Origin: Chitinophaga barathri
GTDB taxonomy: Bacteria > Bacteroidota > Bacteroidia > Chitinophagales > Chitinophagaceae
Assembly (NCBI RefSeq): GCF_003807585.1
Contig: NZ_RMBX01000011.1
Span: 248,001 to 312,000 of the forward strand
DNA length: 64,000 bases
Direction of reading: 5' to 3'
In this document: piece by piece, positions 9,325 to 17,660 of the stretch
Layout: each line of letters opens with the position of its first letter
How positions within the stretch are numbered: position 1 is the first letter of the stretch
The notes under the pieces: model-generated
What the model was told of the DNA's origin: nothing
The model's database searches: none
What the model saw: only the letters and a program-made list of their open reading frames with translations
Program-made: the position numbers and the translations under genes

Positions 9325-9822
9325 ATGCCAGACATTCATCACCAGTTACTCATAGCAGCCCCGGCTGAAAAAATTTACCATGCCATCACCAGCCGGGAAG
9401 GATTGGCCGCGTGGTGGACTCCCGCCGCCATTGCCACGCCGGAAGTGAACAGCATAGCGCATTTTCCTTTTGGTCCGGATTATTACAAGGATATGAGGGT
9501 GACAACATTAAAACCTTTTGAAGAAGTGGGATGGACCTGCATCAAAGGCGCCCTGGAATGGATCGGCACCAGCCTTTCCTTCAGGATCCAGCCCTTTGAC
9601 CGGGGGACGCTATTGAACGCACATGATGAAATGGGAGGGCAGCTGGAACAGTTAAGTAATAGTGATAGCGGTTCCCTCCTGATCTTTCATCATGATGACT
9701 GGAAAGCATACACGCCGATGTTCGCGGAATGCAATTATACCTGGGGGCAATTCCTGAGAAGCCTGAAACTGCTCTGCGAAACCGGGAAAGGCCGGCCATG
9801 GCCGCATCAGCATACTGTTTAG
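9325..9822 (+). CDS. SRPBCC (START-like, AHSA1-type) domain protein
   Basis: 165 residues without signal peptide. The beginning HHQLLIAAPAEKIYHAITSREGLAAWWTP is the standard start of the AHSA1/polyketide-cyclase branch of the SRPBCC fold: a strand, then a helix with the W-W motif. It also has GWTCIKGALEWIGTSLSFRI and the late GSLLIFHHDDWKAYTPMFAECNYTWGQFLRSLKLLCETGKG, which is the long C-terminal helix that closes the hydrophobic ligand cavity. The ligand cannot be told from sequence. It is a single gene after the RHS cluster, followed by a hairpin at 10037. Confidence 0.85.
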   Translation: MPDIHHQLLIAAPAEKIYHAITSREGLAAWWTPAAIATPEVNSIAHFPFGPDYYKDMRVTTLKPFEEVGWTCIKGALEWIGTSLSFRIQPFDRGTLLNAHDEMGGQLEQLSNSDSGSLLIFHHDDWKAYTPMFAECNYTWGQFLRSLKLLCETGKGRPWPHQHTV

Positions 9823-10174
9823 CGAAAAATAGAATATGAAAATCCCGCAACGGCTGCCACAGGAAGTGCCGGAGGCTTTTACTGCGGCTATATTGCAGGT
9901 GGAGAGCCGGGTGAGGTACTGCGTGTAGCCGTCAAAAAAAAGGAGAGGATGGAAATATTCCTGATATTTTTCTTTATCTTGGAGCAACACCATTGAATAA
10001 TCATCCCCGCGGGGGATATTGAAGTATAAAACTCAGAGCCGAATAGATCACAGGATTTATTCGGCTTTCTTTGTTTTCAAACCTGTTTGAGTGTTTCAGG
10101 GATTCATATAGGGTTTCCCCATTTTGAAGAATTGTTTTGTAGCATAACATCGATCACGCATAATCGTCCACCGA
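9823..10174. other. Intergenic region before the STAND gene
   Basis: 352 bases. At 9836-9928 there is a 30-codon frame (start MKIPQRLPQEV, end RVRYCV) that may be a scrap of a lost gene; nothing supports its expression. At 10037-10077 there is a strong hairpin. The remaining 97 bases before the STAND start contain no recognisable promoter. Confidence 0.4.
10037..10077 (+). terminator. Hairpin terminator or leader hairpin
   Basis: AGCCGAATA (10037-10045) pairs perfectly with TATTCGGCT (10058-10066) and is followed by TTCTTTGTTTTC. It lies 215 bases after the SRPBCC stop and 97 before the STAND start, so it may end the first transcript or act in the leader of the second. Confidence 0.65.
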
Positions 10175-13100
10175 ATGAAATTGAAGATACTCCATTTATC
10201 CGATCTGCACTTTAAATCCACCGGGCTGGCACAGGATGTTGTGGTCAGCTCTCTCCTGACAGCGATACAGGAACTTTGCGAAAAAGAAGACAAGCCGGAC
10301 CTGTTGTTGCTTACCGGGGATGTTGCTTTCGGGGGTAAGCCGGAGGAGTATAAAAAAGCGAAGGAATTTATAGACGGGGTGGCGGATTGCTGCGGGATCG
10401 GCAAAGGGCGGATCTTTATCATACCCGGCAATCATGATGTGGAAAGGAGCCGGATAAAACCGGGATATGTAAAATGGTGGTACTCCTTCAAGAATGAGCA
10501 GGAGCTGCATGAGGTGTTGTCGTCGGAAGATGCTTTTCCCAAAGTAATGGCTACTACAACGGCATACTTTGAATTTATAAAGTCATACATGGATAATCTG
10601 GCATTCGGCCGTTATGGTGAGTACGTGGCGGAAATGCCTTTGGGTAATGATGGGCTGAAGCTGAAGATCGTGGGACTGAACAGTGCGTTTTTTTGCGGTT
10701 ACGACGGAGATGATAATAAGCAGCTTGCCCTGGGCCTGCCACAGGTGGCATGTTACGGGCAAACCAATATCAGGAAGGAGGTAGTGCTTTCCATGGTGCA
10801 TCATCCGGAAATGTGTTTCCACTATTGCGACAATGCGGCCTGGAATACGGTAAAAAGAAAATCCGATCTTGTTCTTTCCGGGCACATTCACGATGCGGGC
10901 AATTCATTCAGGAGAGACGGTAACGCGGGCGAAACCGTATTTATTGCCGCGGGTGCGGGGTATGAGTCTCGCAGTTCGCAAAACGGGTTCAATATTATTG
11001 AAATAGATCCGGATGACCTGAAGATTAAGGGCATGCATTATAAATACCTGCCGGAGAGGCATACTTGGGTTGTCAATAAGGATATCAATGTAGAGACCGA
11101 TGGTGTTTTTGAGTTTTCGTTACAAAAGGCGGGGCATGTATGCAAAAGGCCCGAACCTATATTCCAAAAATCCACCGGGTCTCAGCCTGCATTACTCAGT
11201 TCCGGCACGCCGGCGTCCGCGGTGAACGGGTTCCGGTATTCGCCGGTACCGCCCCAGCCATATTACAAGCCCAGCTACCTGGTGAACCGGAATTTTGTAG
11301 GCCGGCAGGCGGAACTGAATGCGCTGGACGACTGGGCAAGCGCGGCCAATCCATATACGGTGCTGCTGTTTGAAGCAATGGGCGGTACCGGCAAGAGTAT
11401 GCTCACCTGGGAGTGGACGATCAATCAGGCCAAAAAAGCACGTAGCGACTGGAAAGGGATCTTCTGGTATTCCTTTTATGAAAAGGGCGCGATAATGACG
11501 GATTTTTGCCGGCATGCGCTGGCTTATATCACCGGGCAAAACGTTAAAGATTTTGAGGAGATGAAAACCCCGGCATTGGCGGACATGCTGATCCCGCTTC
11601 TTAGCAGCGGTGCATGGCTGGTCATCCTTGACGGACTGGAGCGGGTACTGGAGAATTACAATAACACCCGTTTTGCCGAAGACTTCCTGATTAAAACACC
11701 GGAAGAAGTGGAGAACATCAGCAAAAAACATCCCTGCGCATGTATAAACGATGAGGATGACGACCTGCTGCAAAGACTGGCCACCTGTACGCCTTCCAAG
11801 ATACTGGCCAGCTCAAGGCTGGTACCCCGGGCTTTGCTGAATGTTTCAGATCAGCCTATTCCCGGAGTGCTGCGTTACCTGTTACAGGGGCTTCGCCCCA
11901 CTGACGCGGAAGCCATGTTCCGCGATGCGAATATCAGCGGTGATTCAGCGGCTATCCAGAATTACCTGACAACAAACTGCGGCTGTCATCCACTCACGAT
12001 CGGGGTGCTGGTAGGCCTTATCAGGCACTATATGCCAGGCCGGGGGAATTTTGATAAATGGGTGAACGATCCGGCGGGCGGAGGAAAGCTGAACCTCGCA
12101 AGCCTCGACCTAGTAGCCAGGCAAAACCATATACTTTCGGTAGCTATGAATATGCTTCCGTCCAAAAGCTGGCAATTGCTCTCTACTTTGACGCTGATTT
12201 ATGAGGCGGTGGATTACAGTACACTTCTGGCACTAAATCCTCATTTGCCGCCGGAACCGGAGGAAGTAACAGAGCCTCAGAACCCGGAAATAAGCAGGTG
12301 GGCATGGAAAGATCTGACCGATAAAGAAAAAGAAATACGGAAAAAAAATTACGTTGCAGCGCAAAAAAGATGGAAAAACTACCTTGAAGCGATGGAAAAC
12401 TGGCGTAATTCGGACGAGTTTCGTGCCGCCGACATAGAACTGGGAAAAACGGTGCAGGATCTTGAAGTAAGGGGACTGGTGCAGTATGAAGCGCAAACGG
12501 ATCGTTATGAACTGCACCCGGTAGTGCGTGCGGTAGCATCGGGAAGAATGGCGCCCGACGAAACCCGGGAGTTCGGTCAGTTGGTAGTGGATCATTTTTC
12601 CTCCAGAACGCATGTTCCGCACCAGTATGCAAAAACGTTGGAAGATGTGAGCGACGGGCTGAATATCGTAAGAATATTGCTGCGAATGGGGCGATACGAA
12701 AAGGCATTCCTTGCGCTCCGGCCCGACCTGAGCAATACATTGGCGTTTCGTCTTGAAGCACATAATCTCTTGTTAACATTGCTCCGGCAATTTTTTCCGA
12801 ACGGATGGCTGACCAGTGCCCCGGAACTAAATGACGAGAGAGCGGGTGCGTTACTGACATTAGCCACCATCGCAATGTCTTCCCTTGGAGATTGGGACAA
12901 AACGTTTGCAATTCACGAGTACCTGCTGTCGGAGTTTAATGAAAACGATCTGCCGGACCTGACAACCAGCTTACGGAATGTAGCCTTCTATTTTGACTGT
13001 CAGGGTGACTATGCCACAGAAAACAGGATTTTGGACCTTGCCCTCAAAGTTTCTGAATTCAGTGATAACCAGCAATCGATTTTCATGTGCCGCTTTTTTA

Positions 13101-13813
13101 AATATTCGAGTTTAGTAAGTTTAGGCTGGTTGGAAGAAGCAGAAAAAATGTGGCCGCTGCTGGATAAAATGGGGAGGAAATGGAACTATAATTCGTATCG
13201 CCAGGGCAGTTTAGAAAATACCTATGCATATTTCCAATGGCAGAAGGGGAATTTGCAAAAGAAACATATCACCGATGCGCTGAATTTGGCAGAGCCAGAC
13301 ACAAACCGTTCAACAGTGCGGTCACTCCATTGGTTAACCGGGATTTGGCATATCGAGAAGGAGGAGTGGCGGGAGGCACTGGAAAGTCTGAGCATTGCGG
13401 TTAGCATGGCCAGGGTGGCTTCAATAGCGGATAATGGGGCAGAGACGCTGCTGGCGCTTGCAAAATTTAAGCTGGGGCAGCTGCCTCAACCAGTGCAGGA
13501 AGCAGAACGTCTTGCCAATCTCAGGAAGCCGGCTTATTACGCACTTGCGGAACTCTGGCTGGCTATCGGCGATATGGAACAGGTAAAGAAACACGCACTT
13601 TCGGCGTATAAAAAAGCATCGGGCAACGGAGAGCCATATGTGTACCGTTATTGGTTGAATAAAGCTGCCGCACTATTGCGGAAAGCAGGAGCGGAGATAC
13701 CTGTCCTGCCGCCATATGACCCGGCTGCCGCCAAAATATACCCCTGGGAAGCAAAAATCATTGCGCTCGTTGAGCGGCTCGAGCGGGAGCAAAAAGAAAA
13801 ACAACCGGGCTAA
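10175..13813 (+). CDS. Metallophosphoesterase-STAND NTPase fusion (candidate conflict/defence protein)
   Basis: 1212 residues, no signal peptide. The N-terminus is a calcineurin-like metallophosphoesterase with the full metal set: SDLH (D10, H12), TGD (D49), GNHD (85-88), VHH (209-210) and GHIH (236-239). After a linker, NFVGRQAEL (373-381) opens a STAND ATPase. It has P-loop GGTGKS (403-408), Walker B LVILDGLE (482-489), KILASSRL as sensor (542-549) and GCHPLTI (603-609), equivalent to the GxP motif. A winged-helix-like part near residues 770-795 (LEVRGLVQYEAQTDRYELHP) is followed by about 380 residues of TPR-like helices (for example EEWREALESLSIAVSMA). STAND proteins with enzymatic N-termini are often inducible immune sensors. 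Here the esterase would be the effector and the repeats the sensor, which is inferred. Single gene, convergent with msrA. Confidence 0.9.
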   Translation: MKLKILHLSDLHFKSTGLAQDVVVSSLLTAIQELCEKEDKPDLLLLTGDVAFGGKPEEYKKAKEFIDGVADCCGIGKGRIFIIPGNHDVERSRIKPGYVKWWYSFKNEQELHEVLSSEDAFPKVMATTTAYFEFIKSYMDNLAFGRYGEYVAEMPLGNDGLKLKIVGLNSAFFCGYDGDDNKQLALGLPQVACYGQTNIRKEVVLSMVHHPEMCFHYCDNAAWNTVKRKSDLVLSGHIHDAGNSFRRDGNAGETVFIAAGAGYESRSSQNGFNIIEIDPDDLKIKGMHYKYLPERHTWVVNKDINVETDGVFEFSLQKAGHVCKRPEPIFQKSTGSQPALLSSGTPASAVNGFRYSPVPPQPYYKPSYLVNRNFVGRQAELNALDDWASAANPYTVLLFEAMGGTGKSMLTWEWTINQAKKARSDWKGIFWYSFYEKGAIMTDFCRHALAYITGQNVKDFEEMKTPALADMLIPLLSSGAWLVILDGLERVLENYNNTRFAEDFLIKTPEEVENISKKHPCACINDEDDDLLQRLATCTPSKILASSRLVPRALLNVSDQPIPGVLRYLLQGLRPTDAEAMFRDANISGDSAAIQNYLTTNCGCHPLTIGVLVGLIRHYMPGRGNFDKWVNDPAGGGKLNLASLDLVARQNHILSVAMNMLPSKSWQLLSTLTLIYEAVDYSTLLALNPHLPPEPEEVTEPQNPEISRWAWKDLTDKEKEIRKKNYVAAQKRWKNYLEAMENWRNSDEFRAADIELGKTVQDLEVRGLVQYEAQTDRYELHPVVRAVASGRMAPDETREFGQLVVDHFSSRTHVPHQYAKTLEDVSDGLNIVRILLRMGRYEKAFLALRPDLSNTLAFRLEAHNLLLTLLRQFFPNGWLTSAPELNDERAGALLTLATIAMSSLGDWDKTFAIHEYLLSEFNENDLPDLTTSLRNVAFYFDCQGDYATENRILDLALKVSEFSDNQQSIFMCRFFKYSSLVSLGWLEEAEKMWPLLDKMGRKWNYNSYRQGSLENTYAYFQWQKGNLQKKHITDALNLAEPDTNRSTVRSLHWLTGIWHIEKEEWREALESLSIAVSMARVASIADNGAETLLALAKFKLGQLPQPVQEAERLANLRKPAYYALAELWLAIGDMEQVKKHALSAYKKASGNGEPYVYRYWLNKAAALLRKAGAEIPVLPPYDPAAAKIYPWEAKIIALVERLEREQKEKQPG

Positions 13814-13824
13814 GATAAACCCGG
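13805..13824 (-). terminator. Weak candidate terminator of msrA
   Basis: CCGGG (13805-13809) and CCCGG (13820-13824) form a 5-bp stem. On the minus strand it is followed by a T-rich tract (TTGTTTTTCTTTTT). It overlaps the 3' end of the convergent STAND gene. Confidence 0.4.
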
Positions 13825-13835
13825 CTGCGATATCC

Positions 13836-14327
13836 TTACTTTAATTGCCAGTCGGGCCTTATAAAGTGACAGGTATACCCATTCGGATGTTTTTGCAAAT
13901 AATCCTGGTGTTCTTCTTCCGCATCCCAGAAGTCCGAAGCAGGCACTACTTCCGTGACGATCGTGCCGGGCCATTTGCCGGAGGCGGTCATTTCCGCTAT
14001 AAGGGCCGTGGCAGTTTCCTTTTGGGATTCATCCAGGTAAAAGACCGCGGAACGGTAGGAAGCGCCTATATCGTTGCCCTGGCGATTCCGCGTGGTGGGG
14101 TCGTGGATCTGGAAGAAAAATTCGAGCAGCGCCCTGTAGGAGAGGCGTTCGGGATCGAAGGTGACCGCAATACCCTCCGCATGTGTGCCGTGATGGCGGT
14201 AAGTGGCATTGGGTACATCGCCGCCGGTATATCCCACCACCGTGGAAATTACACCCGGCAGGGCGCGGATCAGCTCTTCCACTCCCCAAAAACAACCGCC
14301 CGCCAGTATCGCTTTTTCTGTGCTCAT
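13836..14327 (-). CDS. msrA: Peptide methionine sulfoxide reductase A
   Basis: 163 residues, cytosolic. It reduces methionine-S-sulfoxide in proteins and free Met(O), with thioredoxin as the usual reductant. The catalytic GCFWGVEE motif (C12) is at the N-terminus, followed by GVISTVVGYTGGDVPNATYR, the typical HAEGIAVTFDPE and FFFQIHDPTTRNRQGNDIGASYRSAVFY. The C-terminal part (EEEHQDYLQKHPNGYTCH) has one further Cys, consistent with a resolving cysteine, and no MsrB domain is fused. Full length for the family. It lies near katG in the same direction, both oxidative-stress functions, but 186 bases and a hairpin separate them. Confidence 0.95.
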   Translation of the reverse strand: MSTEKAILAGGCFWGVEELIRALPGVISTVVGYTGGDVPNATYRHHGTHAEGIAVTFDPERLSYRALLEFFFQIHDPTTRNRQGNDIGASYRSAVFYLDESQKETATALIAEMTASGKWPGTIVTEVVPASDFWDAEEEHQDYLQKHPNGYTCHFIRPDWQLK

Positions 14328-14454
14328 AGTCTGTATTTATTTGTCCGGCAAAGATAAGACTATGATGCGGGAGTATGACTACAAATGAAGGATACGGCGT
14401 GGTATAAACAGCGGCAGTTTATCGTTGGTTGATGGGCACAGGGCCTATAATTAC

Positions 14455-14482
14455 AACAGCCCCCGGGGTCCCGGAGGCTGTT
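14455..14482. terminator. Hairpin between katG and msrA
   Basis: AACAGCC (14455-14461) pairs with GGCTGTT (14475-14481), extended by CCGGG/CCCGG across one mismatch. The T-rich side lies on the plus strand (TTTATCATTTTTC); on the minus strand, the direction of katG, the run is weaker. It probably ends the katG transcript. Confidence 0.55.
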
Positions 14483-14513
14483 TATCATTTTTCATTTTGT
14501 TAATTCCTTCAGG

Positions 14514-16787
14514 CTATATATCAAACCTGTCCAGGTTCATCACTTTATTCCAGGCTGCTACAAAGTCTTTCACAAATTTGCCCTGTGCATCCGCACTGCC
14601 GTATACTTCCGCAATCGCCCTCAGCTCTGCGTTGGAGCCGATGACAAGGTCCGCGCGGGTGCCTTCCCATTTGATCTTACCGGTAGCGCGGTCGCTGCCT
14701 TCGTACAGTTCCTTGTCGCCGGATACCGCTTTCCATGCAGTGTTCATGTCCAGCAGGTTTACAAAGAAGTCGTTGGTAAGCTGGCCCGGGCGTGCGGTGA
14801 AAACGCCATGGCTGGAACCGTCAAAATTGGTGTTCAGCACGCGCATGCCGCCAAGCAATACGGTGAGCTCAGGCGCGGTGAGGGTGAGCAGTTGCGCCTT
14901 ATCTATCAGCAGCGCCTCGGTAGGCACATGCGATTTTGATTTGCGGTAGTTCCGGAAACCATCAGCGGCGGGCTCCAGGTAACCTACAGATTCCACATCG
15001 GTTTGTTCCTGCGAAGCATCCATGCGGCCGGGCGTAAAGGGCACGGTAACCGTCTGGCCCGCGTCTTTCGCTGCTTTTTCCACACCGGCATTGCCTGCCA
15101 GCACGATCAGGTCCGCCAGGGACACTTTTTTGCCGCCGGACTGTGCGCCGTTGAATTCTTTCTGAATGCCTTCCAGTACATCCAGTACTTTTTGCAGCTG
15201 CGGCGGATTGTTCACCTGCCAGTATTTCTGGGGAGCCAGGCGGATGCGTGCGCCATTGGCGCCGCCACGTTTGTCCGAACCGCGGAAAGTGGAGGCGGAA
15301 GCCCATGCGGTGGAAACAAGTTCTGATACGCTCAGGCCCGATCCCAATATTTTTGTTTTCAGGGCAGCGGCGTCTTTGTCGTCTATGAGCGTATGATCCA
15401 CTTCGGGGATGGGGTCCTGCCAGATCAGCTCTTCGGCCGGTACGTCCGGGCCGAGATAACGTGCGCGGGGGCCCATATCGCGGTGAGTGAGTTTAAACCA
15501 TGCCCGGGCAAAAGCATCTGCAAATGCGTCGGGGTTTTCCAGGAAACGCCTGGATATTTTTTCATACACCGGGTCGAACCGCAAGGAGAGGTCCGTGGTG
15601 AGCATGGTGGGGCGGTGTTTTTTAGAACCGTCAAATGCATCGGGAATAATATCCCCCGCATCTTTTGCCACCCACTGGTGCGCGCCGGCGGGGCTTTTGC
15701 CAAGCTGCCATTCGAAACCGAAAAGGTTTTCGAAGAAGTTATTGCTCCATTGGGTGGGCGTTTTGGTCCAGATTACTTCCAGGCCGCTGGTGATGGCATC
15801 CGCGCCTTTGCCGGAACCGTAGCTGTTGCTCCAGCCAAGGCCCTGCAGTTCCAGTCCGGCGGCTTCAGGTTCTTTGCCTACATGGGAAGAAGGGGCGGCG
15901 CCGTGGGTTTTACCAAAGCTGTGCCCGCCTGCTATCAGGGCTACGGTTTCTTCATCGTTCATAGCCATGCGGCCGAAAGTATCACGAATATCTTTTGCCG
16001 CGGCAATCGGGTCAGGATTACCGTCGGGTCCTTCGGGGTTCACGTAGATGAGGCCCATCTGCACGGCGGCCAGCGGTTTTTCCAGGTTGCGGGAGTGGAT
16101 ATCGCCATCCGCTTTATCATCAGAGGATACTACGCCGTGTTCCTTGGGCACGCCTTCGGAACCATGAGCGTAACGTATGTCTCCACCCAGCCAGGTGGTT
16201 TCAGCGCCCCAATACACATCTTCATCCGGTTCCCAAACATCGGCGCGTCCGCCGGCAAAGCCGAAGGTTTTAAAACCCATGGATTCCAGCGCGATATTGC
16301 CGGTAAGGATCAGGAGGTCCGCCCAGGAAAGTTTGTTGCCATATTTCTGTTTGATGGGCCAGAGCAGCCTGCGGGCTTTATCGAGGCTCACGTTGTCCGG
16401 CCAGCTGTTCAGCGGGGCAAAACGTTGCTGGCCCGCGCCTGCGCCGCCACGGCCGTCAAACGTACGATAGGTGCCTGCGCTGTGCCATGCCATGCGGATG
16501 AACAGGGGGCCGTAATGCCCGAAGTCCGCCGGCCACCAGTCCTGTGAGTCGGTCATGAGGGCATGAAGGTCTTTTTTCACTGCTTCCAGGTCGAGGCTTT
16601 TAAAGGCTTCGGCATAGTTAAAATCCTGGCCCATGGGGTCTGATTTTGACGAATGCTGGCGCAGGATGTTCAGCTTTAGCTGGTTTGGCCACCAATCGCG
16701 GTTCCTGGTGCCGCCACCACCTACGTTGTGTTTCATGCTCCCATTATGAAACGGGCATTTGCTGATGTCGTTTGATTCTTGTCCCAT
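14514..16787 (-). CDS. katG: Bifunctional catalase-peroxidase
   Basis: 757 residues, full length with both the active N-terminal and the haem-free C-terminal peroxidase-like halves. It removes hydrogen peroxide by catalase and peroxidase activity. The distal triad is RMAWHSAGTYR (R98, W101, H102). The Met-Tyr-Trp adduct residues are W101, Y248 (GLIYVNPEGP) and M274 (FGRMAMND). The proximal haem ligand is H289 in AGGHSFGKTHG. The loop between W101 and Y248 is about 25 residues longer than in the Mycobacterium tuberculosis enzyme, owing to a Gly/Asp/Lys-rich stretch near 205-237. No signal peptide. An OxyR-type palindrome lies about 105 bases upstream, fitting peroxide induction. Confidence 0.97.
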   Translation of the reverse strand: MGQESNDISKCPFHNGSMKHNVGGGGTRNRDWWPNQLKLNILRQHSSKSDPMGQDFNYAEAFKSLDLEAVKKDLHALMTDSQDWWPADFGHYGPLFIRMAWHSAGTYRTFDGRGGAGAGQQRFAPLNSWPDNVSLDKARRLLWPIKQKYGNKLSWADLLILTGNIALESMGFKTFGFAGGRADVWEPDEDVYWGAETTWLGGDIRYAHGSEGVPKEHGVVSSDDKADGDIHSRNLEKPLAAVQMGLIYVNPEGPDGNPDPIAAAKDIRDTFGRMAMNDEETVALIAGGHSFGKTHGAAPSSHVGKEPEAAGLELQGLGWSNSYGSGKGADAITSGLEVIWTKTPTQWSNNFFENLFGFEWQLGKSPAGAHQWVAKDAGDIIPDAFDGSKKHRPTMLTTDLSLRFDPVYEKISRRFLENPDAFADAFARAWFKLTHRDMGPRARYLGPDVPAEELIWQDPIPEVDHTLIDDKDAAALKTKILGSGLSVSELVSTAWASASTFRGSDKRGGANGARIRLAPQKYWQVNNPPQLQKVLDVLEGIQKEFNGAQSGGKKVSLADLIVLAGNAGVEKAAKDAGQTVTVPFTPGRMDASQEQTDVESVGYLEPAADGFRNYRKSKSHVPTEALLIDKAQLLTLTAPELTVLLGGMRVLNTNFDGSSHGVFTARPGQLTNDFFVNLLDMNTAWKAVSGDKELYEGSDRATGKIKWEGTRADLVIGSNAELRAIAEVYGSADAQGKFVKDFVAAWNKVMNLDRFDI

Positions 16788-16840
16788 TTTTTCAGGTTTG
16801 TGGTATTGAATGAAGATTTGCCTGTAATTGTGCAGGATGG

Positions 16841-16870
16841 TAAAGATAGGAATATCATGAAATAAACAAA
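16841..16870 (-). promoter_or_regulatory. Possible katG promoter
   Basis: On the minus strand TTTG (16870-16867) is followed after 18 bases by TATCTTTA (16848-16841), one base away from the Bacteroidota -7 consensus TAnnTTTG. It lies 54 bases before the katG ATG. The spacing is slightly shorter than the usual 19-21. Confidence 0.4.
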
Positions 16871-16892
16871 ATCAATTAATTATTATGATTCG

Positions 16893-16907
16893 ATAGTTTA
16901 AATCTAT
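16893..16907. promoter_or_regulatory. OxyR-type binding element upstream of katG
   Basis: ATAGTTTAAATCTAT matches the OxyR element ATAGnTnnnAnCTAT at all ten defined positions and is palindromic. It sits upstream of the possible katG -33 element. A full OxyR operator has two such elements 22 bases apart; the neighbouring sequence here is only a weak second match. No oxyR gene is in the window. Confidence 0.6.
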
Positions 16908-17075
16908 TTAGTTCCGTTCGTTCTTTTGGTGATTTAACAACGGCGGTCATTGCTTTGTTCGGGGAGGGGAGTGTTGACGCATAGCTGTTTCATATAACTA
17001 TGTGGGTGGGATGGAGCCTTGTCTGGCTACGGATGGATTAAAACCGGAGGAATTGTTTCAGGTAATAGAAGGATA

Positions 17076-17516
17076 TTAAAACGCAACGATCAACACGGAT
17101 AATAGCAGGGTTCGTTTTGTTTTTAACTGAAAAGCGACGAAAAAAGAAAGTATTGTGGCGAACAGTATCATCACAATAGAGTTGTATAGATAAAAGTAAA
17201 TGTCTTCACCTGTTGTTTCAGCACTCATGACTATTGATATCATGAAAACCTTGAAGATGACATCAGCTATAAAATACACGTAAGTCCCGAGCAGTGTCAG
17301 GGTAAGTATTCCCCGTTCCGGCTTCGCCTTTAATAATCCTTTCTGAAAAAAGATCAGGATGGTAATAATCCAGGCGAGCTTTGATAAGCCATAAACTTTA
17401 ATGGGCGTCGCGGGTATGTTTTCCGGAATGGACAGAGATGAAAAATTAAATATCCACCAATGGAGCAGAAATCCGGCTAACAGGATCAGGCTATACTTTA
17501 GAATGTGTGATGTCAT
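17076..17516 (-). CDS. Small membrane protein of unknown function
   Basis: 146 residues with four hydrophobic segments suited to span the inner membrane: about 7-25 (LILLAGFLLHWWIF), 46-60 (LAWIITILIFF), 70-95 (ILTLTLLGTYVYFIADVIFKVFM) and 110-130 (IVMILFATILSFFVAF). No recognised family or catalytic residues. It is a single minus-strand gene between katG and the terpene synthase, with more than 140 bases on either side, so context gives no clue. The continuous frame with clean membrane topology makes it likely real. Confidence 0.6.
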   Translation of the reverse strand: MTSHILKYSLILLAGFLLHWWIFNFSSLSIPENIPATPIKVYGLSKLAWIITILIFFQKGLLKAKPERGILTLTLLGTYVYFIADVIFKVFMISIVMSAETTGEDIYFYLYNSIVMILFATILSFFVAFQLKTKRTLLLSVLIVAF

Positions 17517-17660
17517 TAGCTTTTAAGATCAGGCTAAAATAGGTGAATGGTTTCTGCCAGTCCTCACATGTTAGTTTGATAATGACGGATGCCAAAAAAA
17601 GAGATCACCTCCCTTACCGCGCCACCGGTAAAAGAAGTGATCCCTATACAGCGTACGCCG

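Noticed and set aside
1..13813. RHS and STAND genes as part of a mobile island or prophage
   Set aside because: No integrase, transposase, tRNA-linked repeats or phage genes were seen around them; a transfer origin cannot be shown from this window.
15393..16547. Long open frame (384 codons) antisense to katG
   Set aside because: The katG protein on the other strand has all catalytic residues. The antisense frame matches no family and reflects codon bias.
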